A stretch of DNA of 64,000 bases, from NCBI RefSeq assembly GCF_020696975.1, contig NZ_JAJGBK010000024.1:30681-94680 (forward strand), in the 5' to 3' direction. The DNA is from Methanoculleus sp. GTDB taxonomy: Archaea > Halobacteriota > Methanomicrobia > Methanomicrobiales > Methanoculleaceae. The translations under genes were made by a program, and so were the position numbers. The notes under the pieces are model-generated. The model saw only the letters and a program-made list of their open reading frames with translations, was not told the origin of the DNA and did no database searches. Of this stretch, positions 8,208-17,472 are shown in pieces (position 1 is the stretch's first letter; each line of letters opens with the position of its first letter).

Positions 8208-8939
8208 TTATTCGCCCCGCGCGGCAGCATTGATCGCTTCCAGCGCGCCGATGCTGGCGGTCACCCCGTCGAGAGTCTCCACCTCGACGATGGGGATGAC
8301 GTTGTTCCTTCGCACAGCCTCCATCACGGCGGCAAAATCAATCGTTCCGGCCCCGACCGGGGAGTGCGTGTCTTCGTCACCACTGTTGTCGTGCAGGTGG
8401 TAGTGCGCTGTTGGGTGGGCAAGGAAGCAGTCCAGGGATCCGTTGAGATTCGCGTGGCCGACGTCGAGCGCAAACCCGATCCCGTCGATGAGCGCCAGAT
8501 CCTCGCAGGAGCGCAGGAAGAAGTACTCCCAGTTGCCCATGTTCTCCACAAAGAACGTCACCGAGAGGTCCTCGGCCGCTGCCGTCAGTTCGTCGAGCGA
8601 TTGCCGGAACCTCTCCAGCGCCCGGTCCCGCTCCTCGACCCACGCGTAGTAGCCCGGGTGGATGACCACGTCCGCCCCGACCTCCGCGGCGATGGCGAAC
8701 GTCTGCGTCAGGACCTCGACACTCCCCCGCCGGATGGGTTCCAGGATGCTTGCGATGTTGACCCCCCGGGCCGGCGCGTGGATGAAGTAGAGGTACGAGT
8801 AACTCTCCAGCGGTTCTGCGCTCTCAAGGTGGTGCAGCCCCTCATCCATCACTTCCACACAGCTGGTTATGGGGGCAAGTCTTTCGAGTGCCACCGCGAG
8901 CGGCTCGTGATGAAGACAGTAAGTGGAGACGCCGAACAT
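8208..8939 (-). CDS. Sugar phosphate isomerase/epimerase-like TIM-barrel protein
   Basis: About 243 residues counted from ATG 8939, where the conserved fold begins (MFGVSTYCLHH). An extended frame to 9044 adds 35 residues with little family character, so the start is uncertain. Barrel strands carry putative metal ligands: VIHPGYY, FFVENMGNWEYF, ALDVGHANLNG, HYHLHDNSGDEDTH and PIVEVE, matching the AP-endonuclease-2/xylose-isomerase-like superfamily. It probably acts on a small sugar or polyol, but the substrate cannot be inferred. It is divergent from the gene starting at 9085. Confidence 0.75.
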   Translation of the reverse strand: MFGVSTYCLHHEPLAVALERLAPITSCVEVMDEGLHHLESAEPLESYSYLYFIHAPARGVNIASILEPIRRGSVEVLTQTFAIAAEVGADVVIHPGYYAWVEERDRALERFRQSLDELTAAAEDLSVTFFVENMGNWEYFFLRSCEDLALIDGIGFALDVGHANLNGSLDCFLAHPTAHYHLHDNSGDEDTHSPVGAGTIDFAAVMEAVRRNNVIPIVEVETLDGVTASIGALEAINAAARGE

Positions 8940-9084
8940 ACAGAATGTTCCGACCCGGAGATGATATAGATTCGGAACAGGGACCTCCAGGTCGCACGGC
9001 TCGTATCCCTGCCCGGGCACTTCTCCGGCGGCGGGAAAGATCATTTCGCATGGTTTATGCTACCGGCGCCACATACAGGTATCC

Positions 9085-10263
9085 ATGGCTGATGGCTTCG
9101 TCCCGGAGGTTGTTGTCTCGAACCGGCTTGAGAAAGCGAAGGCCGAGATCTTCTCCTACATCGAGTCCAATGCCGAAGCCATCGACGAGAACTTCGCCTC
9201 TTTCTTCGGCAACGTCGTCACGATCCTCGACCGTGCTGGCGTCCCTATCACCAATCAGGTGTATGACGAGTTTATCGATGCAATCGTCTACCGGGTCTTT
9301 ACCGTCAGCAAACGGGCCGGGGACGTGAGGTTTCTCAACCGCGCCTGCGACATCGCCTGTGGGATGAAGCGGAAGAAAGAGCGGAAGGCCGGCGTCCACC
9401 TTGCGGCGGCTGCCAAGTTAATGAAGATCGGTATGCCGCTTGCGGCGGCGGCCTACCTCCAGCCGTACCGCAAGCATGACACTGCTGTGGGGTGCTGGTA
9501 CGCCTACTGTCACTACATCCTCTATAAAGATGGCTCGAACGAGCCCGGTTACTCGGTCGCGGAACGGTGGAACTACCTAAAGTCCGCGCGCCAGTACATG
9601 GAGGAACTCGGGCAGCTGCGGCCGGGGCTCCAGCGGCTGGCGAGAGGGGAACTCGAGCAGGACCCGTGGCTTGCCGAGCCGTTCTGGATGATGATCTTCC
9701 TTGCGACCGAATGGATGCCCGACAACCGCTGGTACCTGGAAATCGGAATTCTGCGGGCCAAACAGGAGAACAACACCGTGGCGCTGGTGAAGATGCTGCA
9801 GATCGGCCTCATTCGGTTCCCCGGCGATATCCTCTTCTACCGGGAGGCCTACCACCTCAAGTTCGAGCAGGGCGACCTTGGCGATGCCCTGGGCCTCATC
9901 CGCGACATGCTCCAGAAGTTCCCCGACGACCCCGAGCCGGTCTACTACGGTCTCCGGACCGCTCTCTACCTCCCCCGCGAGGCAGAGTTCAACGAGTTCC
10001 GGCGGCTTGCCGATGAGAGGAAGATGCCGGGCCATGTCCTCTGCCTCATCGACTACGCATATGCCTTCCTCCGGGGGAGACGAGGGCAGGCAGCCCTCTG
10101 TCTTGAGGAGTTCCGCAGAAAATACCCCTCGCTGAACTACTACTCCGACCTGCTCGGGTTCGCCACCGCCGAGACCACAGTGCGTCCGGACGGCGTCAAC
10201 CGGGCGATCTTCACCTCGATCGACCACTTCTGCAAGAGGATGCTCAAGATCGGAGAGACGTGA
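9085..10263 (+). CDS. Helical-repeat (TPR-like) protein of unknown function
   Basis: 392 residues, almost entirely alpha-helical. It has repeated ~34-residue pairs of helices (ILRAKQENNTVALVKMLQIGLIRFPGDILFYREAYHLKFEQGDLGDALGLIRDMLQKFPDDPEPVYYGLR region) that look like tetratricopeptide units, suggesting a protein-interaction scaffold. There is no signal peptide or membrane helix. The N-terminal ~100 residues form a separate helical domain with a basic GMKRKKERK patch. The next gene, a radical SAM protein, begins 54 bp downstream on the same strand. I do not recognise a named family. Confidence 0.7.
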   Translation: MADGFVPEVVVSNRLEKAKAEIFSYIESNAEAIDENFASFFGNVVTILDRAGVPITNQVYDEFIDAIVYRVFTVSKRAGDVRFLNRACDIACGMKRKKERKAGVHLAAAAKLMKIGMPLAAAAYLQPYRKHDTAVGCWYAYCHYILYKDGSNEPGYSVAERWNYLKSARQYMEELGQLRPGLQRLARGELEQDPWLAEPFWMMIFLATEWMPDNRWYLEIGILRAKQENNTVALVKMLQIGLIRFPGDILFYREAYHLKFEQGDLGDALGLIRDMLQKFPDDPEPVYYGLRTALYLPREAEFNEFRRLADERKMPGHVLCLIDYAYAFLRGRRGQAALCLEEFRRKYPSLNYYSDLLGFATAETTVRPDGVNRAIFTSIDHFCKRMLKIGET

Positions 10264-10316
10264 GGGTGCCGCGAAGAGAACCCTGATGCCCCCTCGCTCC
10301 AGACGGTACCTCGTCT

Positions 10317-11243
10317 ATGGCATACCGCTACCTCTTCGGCCCGGTCCCTTCCCGGCGCCTGGGCATCTCGCTCGGGATCGACCTGGTGCCGCAGAAGACC
10401 TGCGCCTACAACTGCGTCTACTGTGAGTGCGGGCGGACGACCAATCTCACCTGCGAGCGGCGCGAGTACGTCCCGACCGACCGGGTCATCACGGAGGTCG
10501 ACACCTTCCTTGCGACGGCGCCGGACCTCGACTACGTCACGTTTGCCGGCTCGGGAGAGCCGACGCTTCATACCGGGATTGGCGAGATCATCGCCTTCAT
10601 TAAAGACCGCTACCCCCGTTACCGGGTCGCGGTCCTGACGGGGAGCGCGCTCCTTCCCGACCCCGATGTTCGTGCCGCCCTCATGCGGGCGGACCTTGTG
10701 GTGCCGTCGCTTGATGCGGTCTCCGAAGAGGTCTTTACACGGATCAACCGCCCCTGTCCCGGCCTTACCGCCGGAAGGGTGCTCGCAGGAATTGTGGCCT
10801 TTGCCCGGGAGTTTCCCGGCGAGGTCTGGCTCGAGATCTTCATCGTTCCCGGTCTCAATGATACAGAGGAAGAACTCTCTCGTCTGAGGGACGCGGTTGA
10901 CGCCATCGCTCCCGACCGCGTCCAGGTGAACACCCTCGATCGACCCGGCGCCGATATCCGGGTTCGGCCGGCGTCGCCCCTGAACCTCGAACGGATCGCG
11001 TCGTTGCTCGGCGGGGAGGTGATCGGGGAGGCGTGCACGAGCCGGGTGTCGCCGCCAGAGGCCGAGAATGCCGGTGAGGTCATCCTTGCGACCATCCGGC
11101 GCCGGCCCTGCACCTCCGCCGATATTGCCGCCCTGACGGCCCTCCGCCCGGCTGAGGTCGCGAAGCACCTCCGCGCCCTCGAGGCCCGCGGGCTGGTCGA
11201 GCCCGTGCAGAAGGAGAGAGGGATATTTTACCGGGTGAGGTAA
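10317..11243 (+). CDS. Radical SAM protein with C-terminal winged helix
   Basis: 308 residues. The opening FGPVPSRRLGISLGID and the cysteine motif CAYNCVYC (C-x3-C-x2-C, residues ~24-31) bind the [4Fe-4S] cluster that cleaves S-adenosylmethionine. The SAM-binding GSGEPTLH follows near residue 80. The last ~70 residues (residues ~235-308: AGEVILATIRRRPCTSADIAAL, EVAKHLRALEARGLVEPV) form a winged-helix DNA-binding-like domain. This combination recurs in archaeal COG0731-type proteins of unresolved substrate. It lies 63 bp before hypD on the same strand. Confidence 0.85.
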   Translation: MAYRYLFGPVPSRRLGISLGIDLVPQKTCAYNCVYCECGRTTNLTCERREYVPTDRVITEVDTFLATAPDLDYVTFAGSGEPTLHTGIGEIIAFIKDRYPRYRVAVLTGSALLPDPDVRAALMRADLVVPSLDAVSEEVFTRINRPCPGLTAGRVLAGIVAFAREFPGEVWLEIFIVPGLNDTEEELSRLRDAVDAIAPDRVQVNTLDRPGADIRVRPASPLNLERIASLLGGEVIGEACTSRVSPPEAENAGEVILATIRRRPCTSADIAALTALRPAEVAKHLRALEARGLVEPVQKERGIFYRVR

Positions 11244-11306
11244 ATCCGCCCGGTATCGCCACCGGCATGAATATGCCCTACCGGCGAGAGATCTGTATGA
11301 GGATCC

Positions 11307-12338
11307 ATGGCGGTCGGTAAGGATATACTCAAGACGCTGCACGCTCTCGTTGACCGGGACATCACGCTCATGCACATCTGCGGCACCCACGAGGCGGCGA
11401 TCGCGCGCGCCGGGCTCCGGAGCGTCCTCCCTGAGAGGCTGAAGATCGTGATGGGGCCGGGCTGCCCCGTCTGCATCACGCCACAGGGCGAGATCGATGC
11501 CGCGCTCGACCTTGTGGAGAAGGGCTGCACCATCGCTACCTACGGTGACCTGCTGCGCGTCCCGGGGACGAAGGGCTCGCTCGAGTCGAGCGGCGGGGAC
11601 GTCCGGGTGGTGCAGGGCGTCCACAAGGCGGTCGAGATCGCGCAGAAAGAGCCTGACCGGGAGGTCGTCTTCATATCGGTCGGGTTCGAGACCACCGCGC
11701 CGACAGTCGCCGCCACGATCCTCTCCCGCCCGCCGGAGAACTTCTCGATCCTCTCGTGCCACCGGCTTGTTCCGCCCGCGATGTCATGGCTCCTTGGTCA
11801 GGGAGAGGCATCGCTTGACGGGTTCATACTTCCCGGGCACGTCTGCGCGGTGATGGGCTACGAGGAGTACGAGCGTTTCCCCGTCCCGCAGGTCGTCGCG
11901 GGGTTCGAGCCGGAGGATATTCTCCTCGGCCTTCTGATGGCGGTGCAGCAGGTCCGCGAGGGCGCGCACCGGGTGGAGAACGCCTACCCGCGCGTGGTCT
12001 CGCGGGAGGGGAACGTCAAGGCGAAGCGCCTGATGTACGAGGTCTTTGAACCGTTCGACGTCGAGTGGCGCGGGTTCCCCGTGATCCCGGCCTCGGGCCT
12101 CCGTTTGAAGCCGGAGTTCGAGGGCTACGACGCGCAGAAGAAGTTCGATATCACGATCCGGCACGTGGACAAGCATTCCGCCTGCATCTGCGACAAAGTG
12201 CTGCGCGGCGTCGCCCGGCCCTCCGACTGCAGACTCTTCTCGAAGGTCTGCACCCCGCGCACCCCCGTCGGTCCCTGCATGGTCAGCCACGAAGGAGCCT
12301 GCAAGATCTGGCATCTCTATGAATCACGGAGGGCCTGA
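11307..12338 (+). CDS. hypD: Hydrogenase maturation protein HypD
   Basis: 343 residues. HypD is the iron-sulfur scaffold on which Fe(CN)2CO is assembled for [NiFe] hydrogenases, together with HypC, HypE and HypF. Conserved cysteine motifs are present: HICGTHE (residues ~24-30), MGPGCPVCITP (~50-60), LPGHVCAVMGYEEYE (~175) and the C-terminal cluster ligands CICDKVLRG...CRLFSKVCTP...PCMVSHEGAC. GAGGATCC lies just upstream of the ATG. Client enzymes in this genome would include the Eha hydrogenase at 35.8-41.9 kb. Other hyp genes are not in this window. Confidence 0.95.
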   Translation: MAVGKDILKTLHALVDRDITLMHICGTHEAAIARAGLRSVLPERLKIVMGPGCPVCITPQGEIDAALDLVEKGCTIATYGDLLRVPGTKGSLESSGGDVRVVQGVHKAVEIAQKEPDREVVFISVGFETTAPTVAATILSRPPENFSILSCHRLVPPAMSWLLGQGEASLDGFILPGHVCAVMGYEEYERFPVPQVVAGFEPEDILLGLLMAVQQVREGAHRVENAYPRVVSREGNVKAKRLMYEVFEPFDVEWRGFPVIPASGLRLKPEFEGYDAQKKFDITIRHVDKHSACICDKVLRGVARPSDCRLFSKVCTPRTPVGPCMVSHEGACKIWHLYESRRA

Positions 12339-12358
12339 ACCCCTTCTCTCCGCTGACC

Positions 12359-12370
12359 TTTTATACTATA
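12359..12370 (+). promoter_or_regulatory. TATA box of tRNA-Arg
   Basis: TTTTATACTATA lies about 21-32 nt upstream of the tRNA-Arg 5' end, the normal archaeal position. Confidence 0.6.
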
Positions 12371-12390
12371 GGAAACAATATAATATGGCA

Positions 12391-12462
12391 GTCTCGGTAG
12401 GGTAGTGGATATCCTGAAAGCCTCCGGAGCTTTCGACCCGGGTTCGAATCCCGGCCGGGGCG
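12391..12462 (+). tRNA. tRNA-Arg (anticodon CCG)
   Basis: 72 nt. The acceptor stem GTCTCGG pairs with CCGGGGC (two G-T pairs), with discriminator G. The anticodon stem AAAGC/GCTTT encloses loop CTCCGGA, giving anticodon CCG for CGG codons. The T arm is CCGGG-TTCGAAT-CCCGG. No intron is evident and CCA is not encoded. Confidence 0.93.
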
Positions 12463-12615
12463 TCCCAATTTTCAATTTAAGTCTGATTTGTGATTGATTT
12501 CCTGGTACGATACCGCAGGTCAGCGTTTCAGCCCCCCTGTTCGATCGCCCGCACGAGAGGTGCGCTGATGCCGTCCGACCATACTCTTATCACCTCCGCG
12601 GGAATCGATACGCGT

Positions 12616-13089
12616 ATGACCGAGCAGAGTCGACCCCCGTTACCGCCGTTCACGTACGAGACTGCGGTACAGAAAGTTCGCATGGCCGAGGACGCCTGGA
12701 ACTCCCGTGATCCGGAGAGGGTTTCGCTTGCGTACAGCCCTGACAGCGTCTGGCGCAACAGAGCGGAGTTTGTGAACGGTCGCGAGGAGATTGTCAGGTT
12801 CCTGCAGCGGAAGTGGGCGAAGGAGCTTGACTACCGCCTGATCAAGGAGGTCTGGGCGTTTCACGAGGCCCGTATCGCCGTTCGGTTCGCATACGAGTGG
12901 CACGATGATTCAGGGAACTGGTTCCGCTCCTATGGAAACGAGAACTGGGAGTTCGATGAGCATGGGCTGATGCGCCGCCGCTATGCCAGCATCAATGACC
13001 TGCCGATCGCCGAGGGGGAGCGGAAGTATCACTGGCCGCCGGGACGGCGCCCCGACGATCATCCGGGCCTCTCCGACCTGGGGTTGTAA
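12616..13089 (+). CDS. SnoaL/NTF2-like protein (DUF1348 family)
   Basis: 157 residues counted from ATG 12616. An alternative ATG at 12568 has GAGGTG upstream and would add 16 residues. The sequence matches the cone-shaped NTF2-like DUF1348 family: [72 protein letters not shown] and a C-terminal [16 protein letters not shown]. These are small dimeric pocket proteins without an agreed reaction. It stands alone between tRNA-Arg and the ferredoxin-like gene. Confidence 0.82.
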   Translation: MTEQSRPPLPPFTYETAVQKVRMAEDAWNSRDPERVSLAYSPDSVWRNRAEFVNGREEIVRFLQRKWAKELDYRLIKEVWAFHEARIAVRFAYEWHDDSGNWFRSYGNENWEFDEHGLMRRRYASINDLPIAEGERKYHWPPGRRPDDHPGLSDLGL

Positions 13090-13304
13090 TCCTCCCCGGT
13101 TCCCCGGACCTCAAGGTGCATCCGGCAGCGTGGCGCCGCTCACTCACGGCTTCGTGACCCTGATCCCGGTAGTGCGCAGGCGGTCTGCATCCCTGGTGCT
13201 GATCAGAATGGGTTCACGGCCCCGTCAGCGATGAAACGATATCCCGAATTTAAAACGGCGAATGACCGGTTCATTCTTCACCCCTCGCCCCCATACCCTC
13301 TCCA

Positions 13305-14003
13305 ATGCCCGACGACAGGGAGATCATCAGTGCGGCTCTCCGGAGAGCGCGTGAACTCGGGGCGGATGTGGCGGGTGCGGTTCCTGCGAAGAGGCTCATC
13401 GCCTGTCCTTCCGCAGTCGCGGACGGCTACCGGGGATCGCAGACGGACCGGGGGACCTACATCATCCTCGGTCTCTACCACGACCCGGCGCACCCCGAAC
13501 TCGATCTCTGGGAAGCGGGCCGGGGGACGCCCGGGGACCGGATTCTCAGAGACATCGGGAGAGTACTCGGGCGCTGGCTGCATGAGACCTACGGGGTCAG
13601 GGCCCGGGTCGTCCCCTACCAGCTCGAGGACGGCGGGATCTATCTCAAAGATGCAGCCTCTCTGGCGGGCGTCGGGCGGATCGGAAAGAACAACCTCGTC
13701 CTCGTCCCGGGCTACGGGCCGAGGGTTCGGTTCCGGGCGGTCTGGGTGGATCTGGAATGCCTCGAGCCGGCGCTCCCGGAGCAAACCCTTCCCTGTGCCG
13801 GCTGTGAAGGCTGCTGCATCCATGCCTGCCCGATGGACGCATTCAGCACCGGCAGGTACAGCCGGGAGCGGTGCCTGGCGCGGATGAACGCCGATAAAAC
13901 TTCAGGGAGAGGACGGATCGATCACTGCCGTGCCTGCGAACTTGCCTGCCCTGCCCGGGATGAGGGGCGGAGCGGTCAGCCGTATCAACCGATAGAACGG
14001 TGA
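13305..14003 (+). CDS. QueG-like double [4Fe-4S] cluster protein
   Basis: 232 residues. The N-terminal ~150 residues resemble the cobamide-binding reductase core of epoxyqueuosine reductase/dehalogenase-like proteins (DAASLAGVGRIGKNNLVLVPGYGPRVRF). The C-terminal region carries two ferredoxin motifs, CAGCEGCCIHACP and CRACELACP, for two [4Fe-4S] clusters. It is shorter than full QueG and lacks the HEAT-repeat tRNA-binding tail, so a tRNA substrate is doubtful. A generic redox role, perhaps with a corrinoid, is likely. The tiny gene at 14011 follows after 7 bp. Confidence 0.75.
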   Translation: MPDDREIISAALRRARELGADVAGAVPAKRLIACPSAVADGYRGSQTDRGTYIILGLYHDPAHPELDLWEAGRGTPGDRILRDIGRVLGRWLHETYGVRARVVPYQLEDGGIYLKDAASLAGVGRIGKNNLVLVPGYGPRVRFRAVWVDLECLEPALPEQTLPCAGCEGCCIHACPMDAFSTGRYSRERCLARMNADKTSGRGRIDHCRACELACPARDEGRSGQPYQPIER

Positions 14004-14010
14004 CACCACC

Positions 14011-14172
14011 ATGAAAGTGCTCGTGAGAACCCCGGAGAGGGTTGAAGAAATCAGGGAATTCGATTCCGACTGGGTGATCCCCGGCGACGTCCTGGACGAC
14101 GGTTCGGTCGTCCTCGAACTCTGGGACGAACTCTCGGACGACGATTACCTGGCGATGGGGTTTTACGACTGA
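14011..14172 (+). CDS. Small acidic hypothetical protein (53 aa)
   Basis: An ATG 7 bp after the preceding stop opens a 53-residue frame ending at TGA 14172. The product is strongly acidic (DSDWVIPGDVLDDG, ELWDELSDDDY) with no cysteines or membrane segment. Codon use is GC-rich at third positions like the neighbours, which supports real coding. It probably shares a transcript with the QueG-like gene. Function unknown. Confidence 0.6.
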   Translation: MKVLVRTPERVEEIREFDSDWVIPGDVLDDGSVVLELWDELSDDDYLAMGFYD

Positions 14173-14208
14173 GCGGAGAGTCCGGGAAACCGGAGGCCAC
14201 CCCGGCCG

Positions 14209-17200
14209 TCAGATCTTCCCTTCTTCAATTCTCTTGACCGCACGGGCGATCTCGGCAAAGACCCGCTCTTCGTCCACGTCGACCTCCACCCAGCTATCGG
14301 CATCGACGAAGTAGAGGTAGGGAACGACCGGCTCGCCGAGGATCTGCCTGGCCGCGTGACGGTAGATCGTCATCTGGACCGCATACTCGTCGACGCTCCC
14401 ACCAGCCCCGGTCTTGTAGTCGATGAGCACCCAGACGCCGTCCGGCCGCTGTATCAGCCGGTCGATGGCTCCCTGGAACGTAAACCCATTCACCCGCGCC
14501 AAAAACGGCACCTCGCGGTGGTCGCTGACGACGTCCTGCATCAGGGGTGATGCAAGGAACTGGTCGTAGAGCACCCGGTACTCCCCTGCCCGGCCGGGAT
14601 CCATGCCGTAGCGCCGTAGCACCGCGGCAGGGTCCCGGCCGCGGAAGACCTCGTGGACGACGAGGCCGCGGATCAGGGTGTCCTCGCCGGCGGCGAACCC
14701 TGTCGGCCGTACCTCACCCGTGCCGCAGAGGTACTCCTCGACCTCGCTTGCCGAGTAGACGCACTCCTCATCGGCGGTCGGGAGAGCGCGCGCCGGAACA
14801 GCCGCCACGGTGACATCGTCCGGCAACGGGAGGTAGACCGGGGCGGTCTCCTGCATGTCGACGGGAATCGCCGCGGGGTCCAGGGTGATCGGGATGGAGA
14901 GCGCCCTGCCATCAGGGAGGGCGAGCACGGTCTCGCCCCGGGTGCAGGCCTCCTCGGAGAGGCCGAGGCAGAGCGCGAGCCAGGCCATCCGGGTCTTCCC
15001 GTCCGCGAGGGTCTTCGGGACGGCGGCCGGCATCTCCCCGCAGAGGAGGAGGTGGTCTTTTGCCCGGGTGACTGCGACGTAGAAGAGGCGTTTGCGCTCC
15101 GCCTCCTCCTTCTGCCGGTGGTTGTCCTTGAGGATCTGGAGGATGGGCGTCTCCTCGCGTTTGTGATCGTTTGCCTGGTTCGGGATCGAGACCCCGAGCA
15201 GCAGCCCGTCCTCTACCATGATCGTGCTCCCATCAGACCGCGGCGTCTCTCCGAGGTCGGGGAGGACGATGATCGGGAACTCGAGGCCCTTTGCGGCGTG
15301 GACCGTCATGATCGAGACGGCGTCGGCAGATGCGATCTCGAGGTGGGCGTCCCCCTCCCGCTGCGCGTCGTCGATAGAGCGCCCGAGTTCCGTGACAAAG
15401 TCCGGGAGCCCGGGCCCATCGGCCTCCCTCGCGATGGCGATCAGTTTCTCGATGTTTGCCGCGGCCTGCTCGCCCCCGGCCATCCCGCCGAAGACGACGA
15501 AGATGCCTGACTCATCGACGATCCGGCGGAGGAGACGGGCGGGCGGGAGCCTGCGGGAGAGTGAGAGCCAGCCATTGAGGGTTGCCGCCGCAGGTTCCGC
15601 CGCGGTCTGCAGCCGCTCCCAGAGGGAAGTCCCCGGCGCCCGCGCGATATGGTAAAGCCGGGTGTCGGAGAACCCGAAATAGGGTGACCGCAAGAGGCCG
15701 TAGAGCGCCGCATCGTCCAGTTCGTTTACGAGGAACCGGAGGATGTTGTAGATGTCGTAGACCTCCTGGCGCTCGTAAAACCCGAGGCCCGCGTGGACGT
15801 GGTAGGGGACGCCGTAGCGCTCGAGCGCCCACTCGTAGTAGGCGAGGTTCGTCCGCCGTTCGAGGAGGATGGCGACGTCGCCGTACCCGGCCGGCCGGGA
15901 TTCTCCATTCTCATAAACCCGCTTCTCCCCCCGCTCGACGACGGCGCGGATCTTTCTTGCCGCCATCTCCGCTTCCGCCCGGCGGCCAGCTGCCCGCTCT
16001 TTGATCCTCGGGCAGAGGAGGAGTTCGACCGAGCCGGTATCATCGCGCCGGTTCGCGGATAGCGGCTCATACAGAAACTCCCACGGGTATTCGGGCTCCG
16101 CCATCAGTGCGCCGAAGATGGCGTTCGTGAACCCGACGATCTCGGGCGTGCTGCGGAAGTTGACGTCGAGCGCGATCGTTTCCCCGCCGAGATCCTGCTC
16201 GATCAGGTCGCGGGTATACGAAAACTGCGTCACGTCGGCCTCCCGGAAGAGGTAGATGGACTGTTTCGGGTCGCCGACGACAAAGAGATTCGCGGGATCC
16301 CGGTCGGGGTCGCCGAGGACGGCGCGGAGGATGGCGATCTGGACGGGATCGGTGTCCTGGAACTCATCGACAAGGACGAAGCGGAATCGGTCCCGGAAGT
16401 GCGCCGTGAGGATATCCTCGCGGTCACGGAAGAGTCGATGGGTCCGATTCACCAGGTCGTCGAAGTCGAGGGCATTTCGCCGCCTCTTCTCCGCCTCCAC
16501 CGCTTCCAGGAAGGCCCTGAAGACCGCCCCCAGGTCGCGGAGGAAGTCGAGCGTCGCCCGGGTGAAGGGGTCCGCCGGGTCGATGGCGAGCGTACAGGCT
16601 CCGGCGCGGTCTTTGATGCACCCATCGAGGTTCCGGTAGGCCGCCCGGAGGCGCTCAAGGTCGTCCCCAACCCAGTTCGCCTTCCGTCCCATGTTCGCCC
16701 GGAATCGCGGGTCTTTGTGGACCTCGGCAATCGCGGCGACCGTTCCGGCAAGGCAGGGCTCGATCGCGCGGAGGTAGGCCCCTGCCGGGTCACGCTCTCC
16801 GGGGTAGCGGGCGGCAAGGTCCTGGAGCGTCTCAAGCGAGGGGGCGGCACGGTTGAGGAAGGCCACAAGGGCTTCCGCCCGGTGCTGCTCCACGGCCGTC
16901 CGCCAGGCGTCGAGCACTTCTTCCTCGTTCTCTTTGAGAGCGGCAAAGAACGCCTCCGCAGCCTCCCGGCGCGAGTACAACCGTTCGAGATAGGTCTTGA
17001 GTTCGTAAGGCCCGACCGCCCGGAGGGCGCCGATCACCGCGTCCCGGCACGTTGCGGGCGGGTTGCCGTGGATGAGGTTCTCTATCACCTCCTCCCTGAG
17101 CCGGAATGCCTCCTGTTCGTCGAGGACGGCGAAGGCCGGTCCTACATTGGCCTCAATGGGAAACTCGCGGAGGACGGAGGCGCAGAAGGAGTGGAAGGTC

Positions 17201-17472
17201 GATATCTTCGCCCACAAGAACTCGTCGCGGATCGTGTCCCACCGTTCGCCCTCCTTCTCCGCGATAGCCTGGCGGACCCGTACCTTCATCTCGCCGGCCG
17301 CCTTCTCGGTGAAGGTCAGAGCGAGGATCTTCCCGACATCGACGCGGGCCTCGAGCAGGTTGAGGTACTTCTGCACAAGGACGTGCGTCTTTCCCGTCCC
17401 CGCCCCTGCCGTGACACATTTGCTCACCGAGTGGTCGAGCGCTGCCTGTCGCTGGCGTTCAGTCAGTCCCAT
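14209..17472 (-). CDS. AddA/RecB-like UvrD-family helicase-nuclease
   Basis: 1087 residues, the normal size of AddA-type subunits. SF1 helicase motifs are in order: VTAGAGTGKTHVL (Walker A, ~residue 21), LVDEFQDTDPVQ (Walker B), VGDPKQSIYLFREADV, LDVNFRSTPEIV, MTVHAAKGLEFPIIVLPDLGE and LFYVAVTRAKDHLL (motif VI). The C-terminal PD-(D/E)XK nuclease shows GAIDRLIQ and VLIDYKTG. It should unwind and resect double-strand breaks together with the AddB-like partner, whose 3' end overlaps its start by 14 bp. Archaea normally rely on HerA-NurA/Mre11-Rad50, so this bacterial-type pair may have been acquired. Confidence 0.88.
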   Translation of the reverse strand: MGLTERQRQAALDHSVSKCVTAGAGTGKTHVLVQKYLNLLEARVDVGKILALTFTEKAAGEMKVRVRQAIAEKEGERWDTIRDEFLWAKISTFHSFCASVLREFPIEANVGPAFAVLDEQEAFRLREEVIENLIHGNPPATCRDAVIGALRAVGPYELKTYLERLYSRREAAEAFFAALKENEEEVLDAWRTAVEQHRAEALVAFLNRAAPSLETLQDLAARYPGERDPAGAYLRAIEPCLAGTVAAIAEVHKDPRFRANMGRKANWVGDDLERLRAAYRNLDGCIKDRAGACTLAIDPADPFTRATLDFLRDLGAVFRAFLEAVEAEKRRRNALDFDDLVNRTHRLFRDREDILTAHFRDRFRFVLVDEFQDTDPVQIAILRAVLGDPDRDPANLFVVGDPKQSIYLFREADVTQFSYTRDLIEQDLGGETIALDVNFRSTPEIVGFTNAIFGALMAEPEYPWEFLYEPLSANRRDDTGSVELLLCPRIKERAAGRRAEAEMAARKIRAVVERGEKRVYENGESRPAGYGDVAILLERRTNLAYYEWALERYGVPYHVHAGLGFYERQEVYDIYNILRFLVNELDDAALYGLLRSPYFGFSDTRLYHIARAPGTSLWERLQTAAEPAAATLNGWLSLSRRLPPARLLRRIVDESGIFVVFGGMAGGEQAAANIEKLIAIAREADGPGLPDFVTELGRSIDDAQREGDAHLEIASADAVSIMTVHAAKGLEFPIIVLPDLGETPRSDGSTIMVEDGLLLGVSIPNQANDHKREETPILQILKDNHRQKEEAERKRLFYVAVTRAKDHLLLCGEMPAAVPKTLADGKTRMAWLALCLGLSEEACTRGETVLALPDGRALSIPITLDPAAIPVDMQETAPVYLPLPDDVTVAAVPARALPTADEECVYSASEVEEYLCGTGEVRPTGFAAGEDTLIRGLVVHEVFRGRDPAAVLRRYGMDPGRAGEYRVLYDQFLASPLMQDVVSDHREVPFLARVNGFTFQGAIDRLIQRPDGVWVLIDYKTGAGGSVDEYAVQMTIYRHAARQILGEPVVPYLYFVDADSWVEVDVDEERVFAEIARAVKRIEEGKI

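Noticed and set aside
10140..11762. 540-residue minus-strand frame
   Set aside because: Lies antisense to the radical SAM gene and the start of hypD. Its Arg/Asp/Gly-rich composition is the usual shadow of GC-rich codons, with no family motif.
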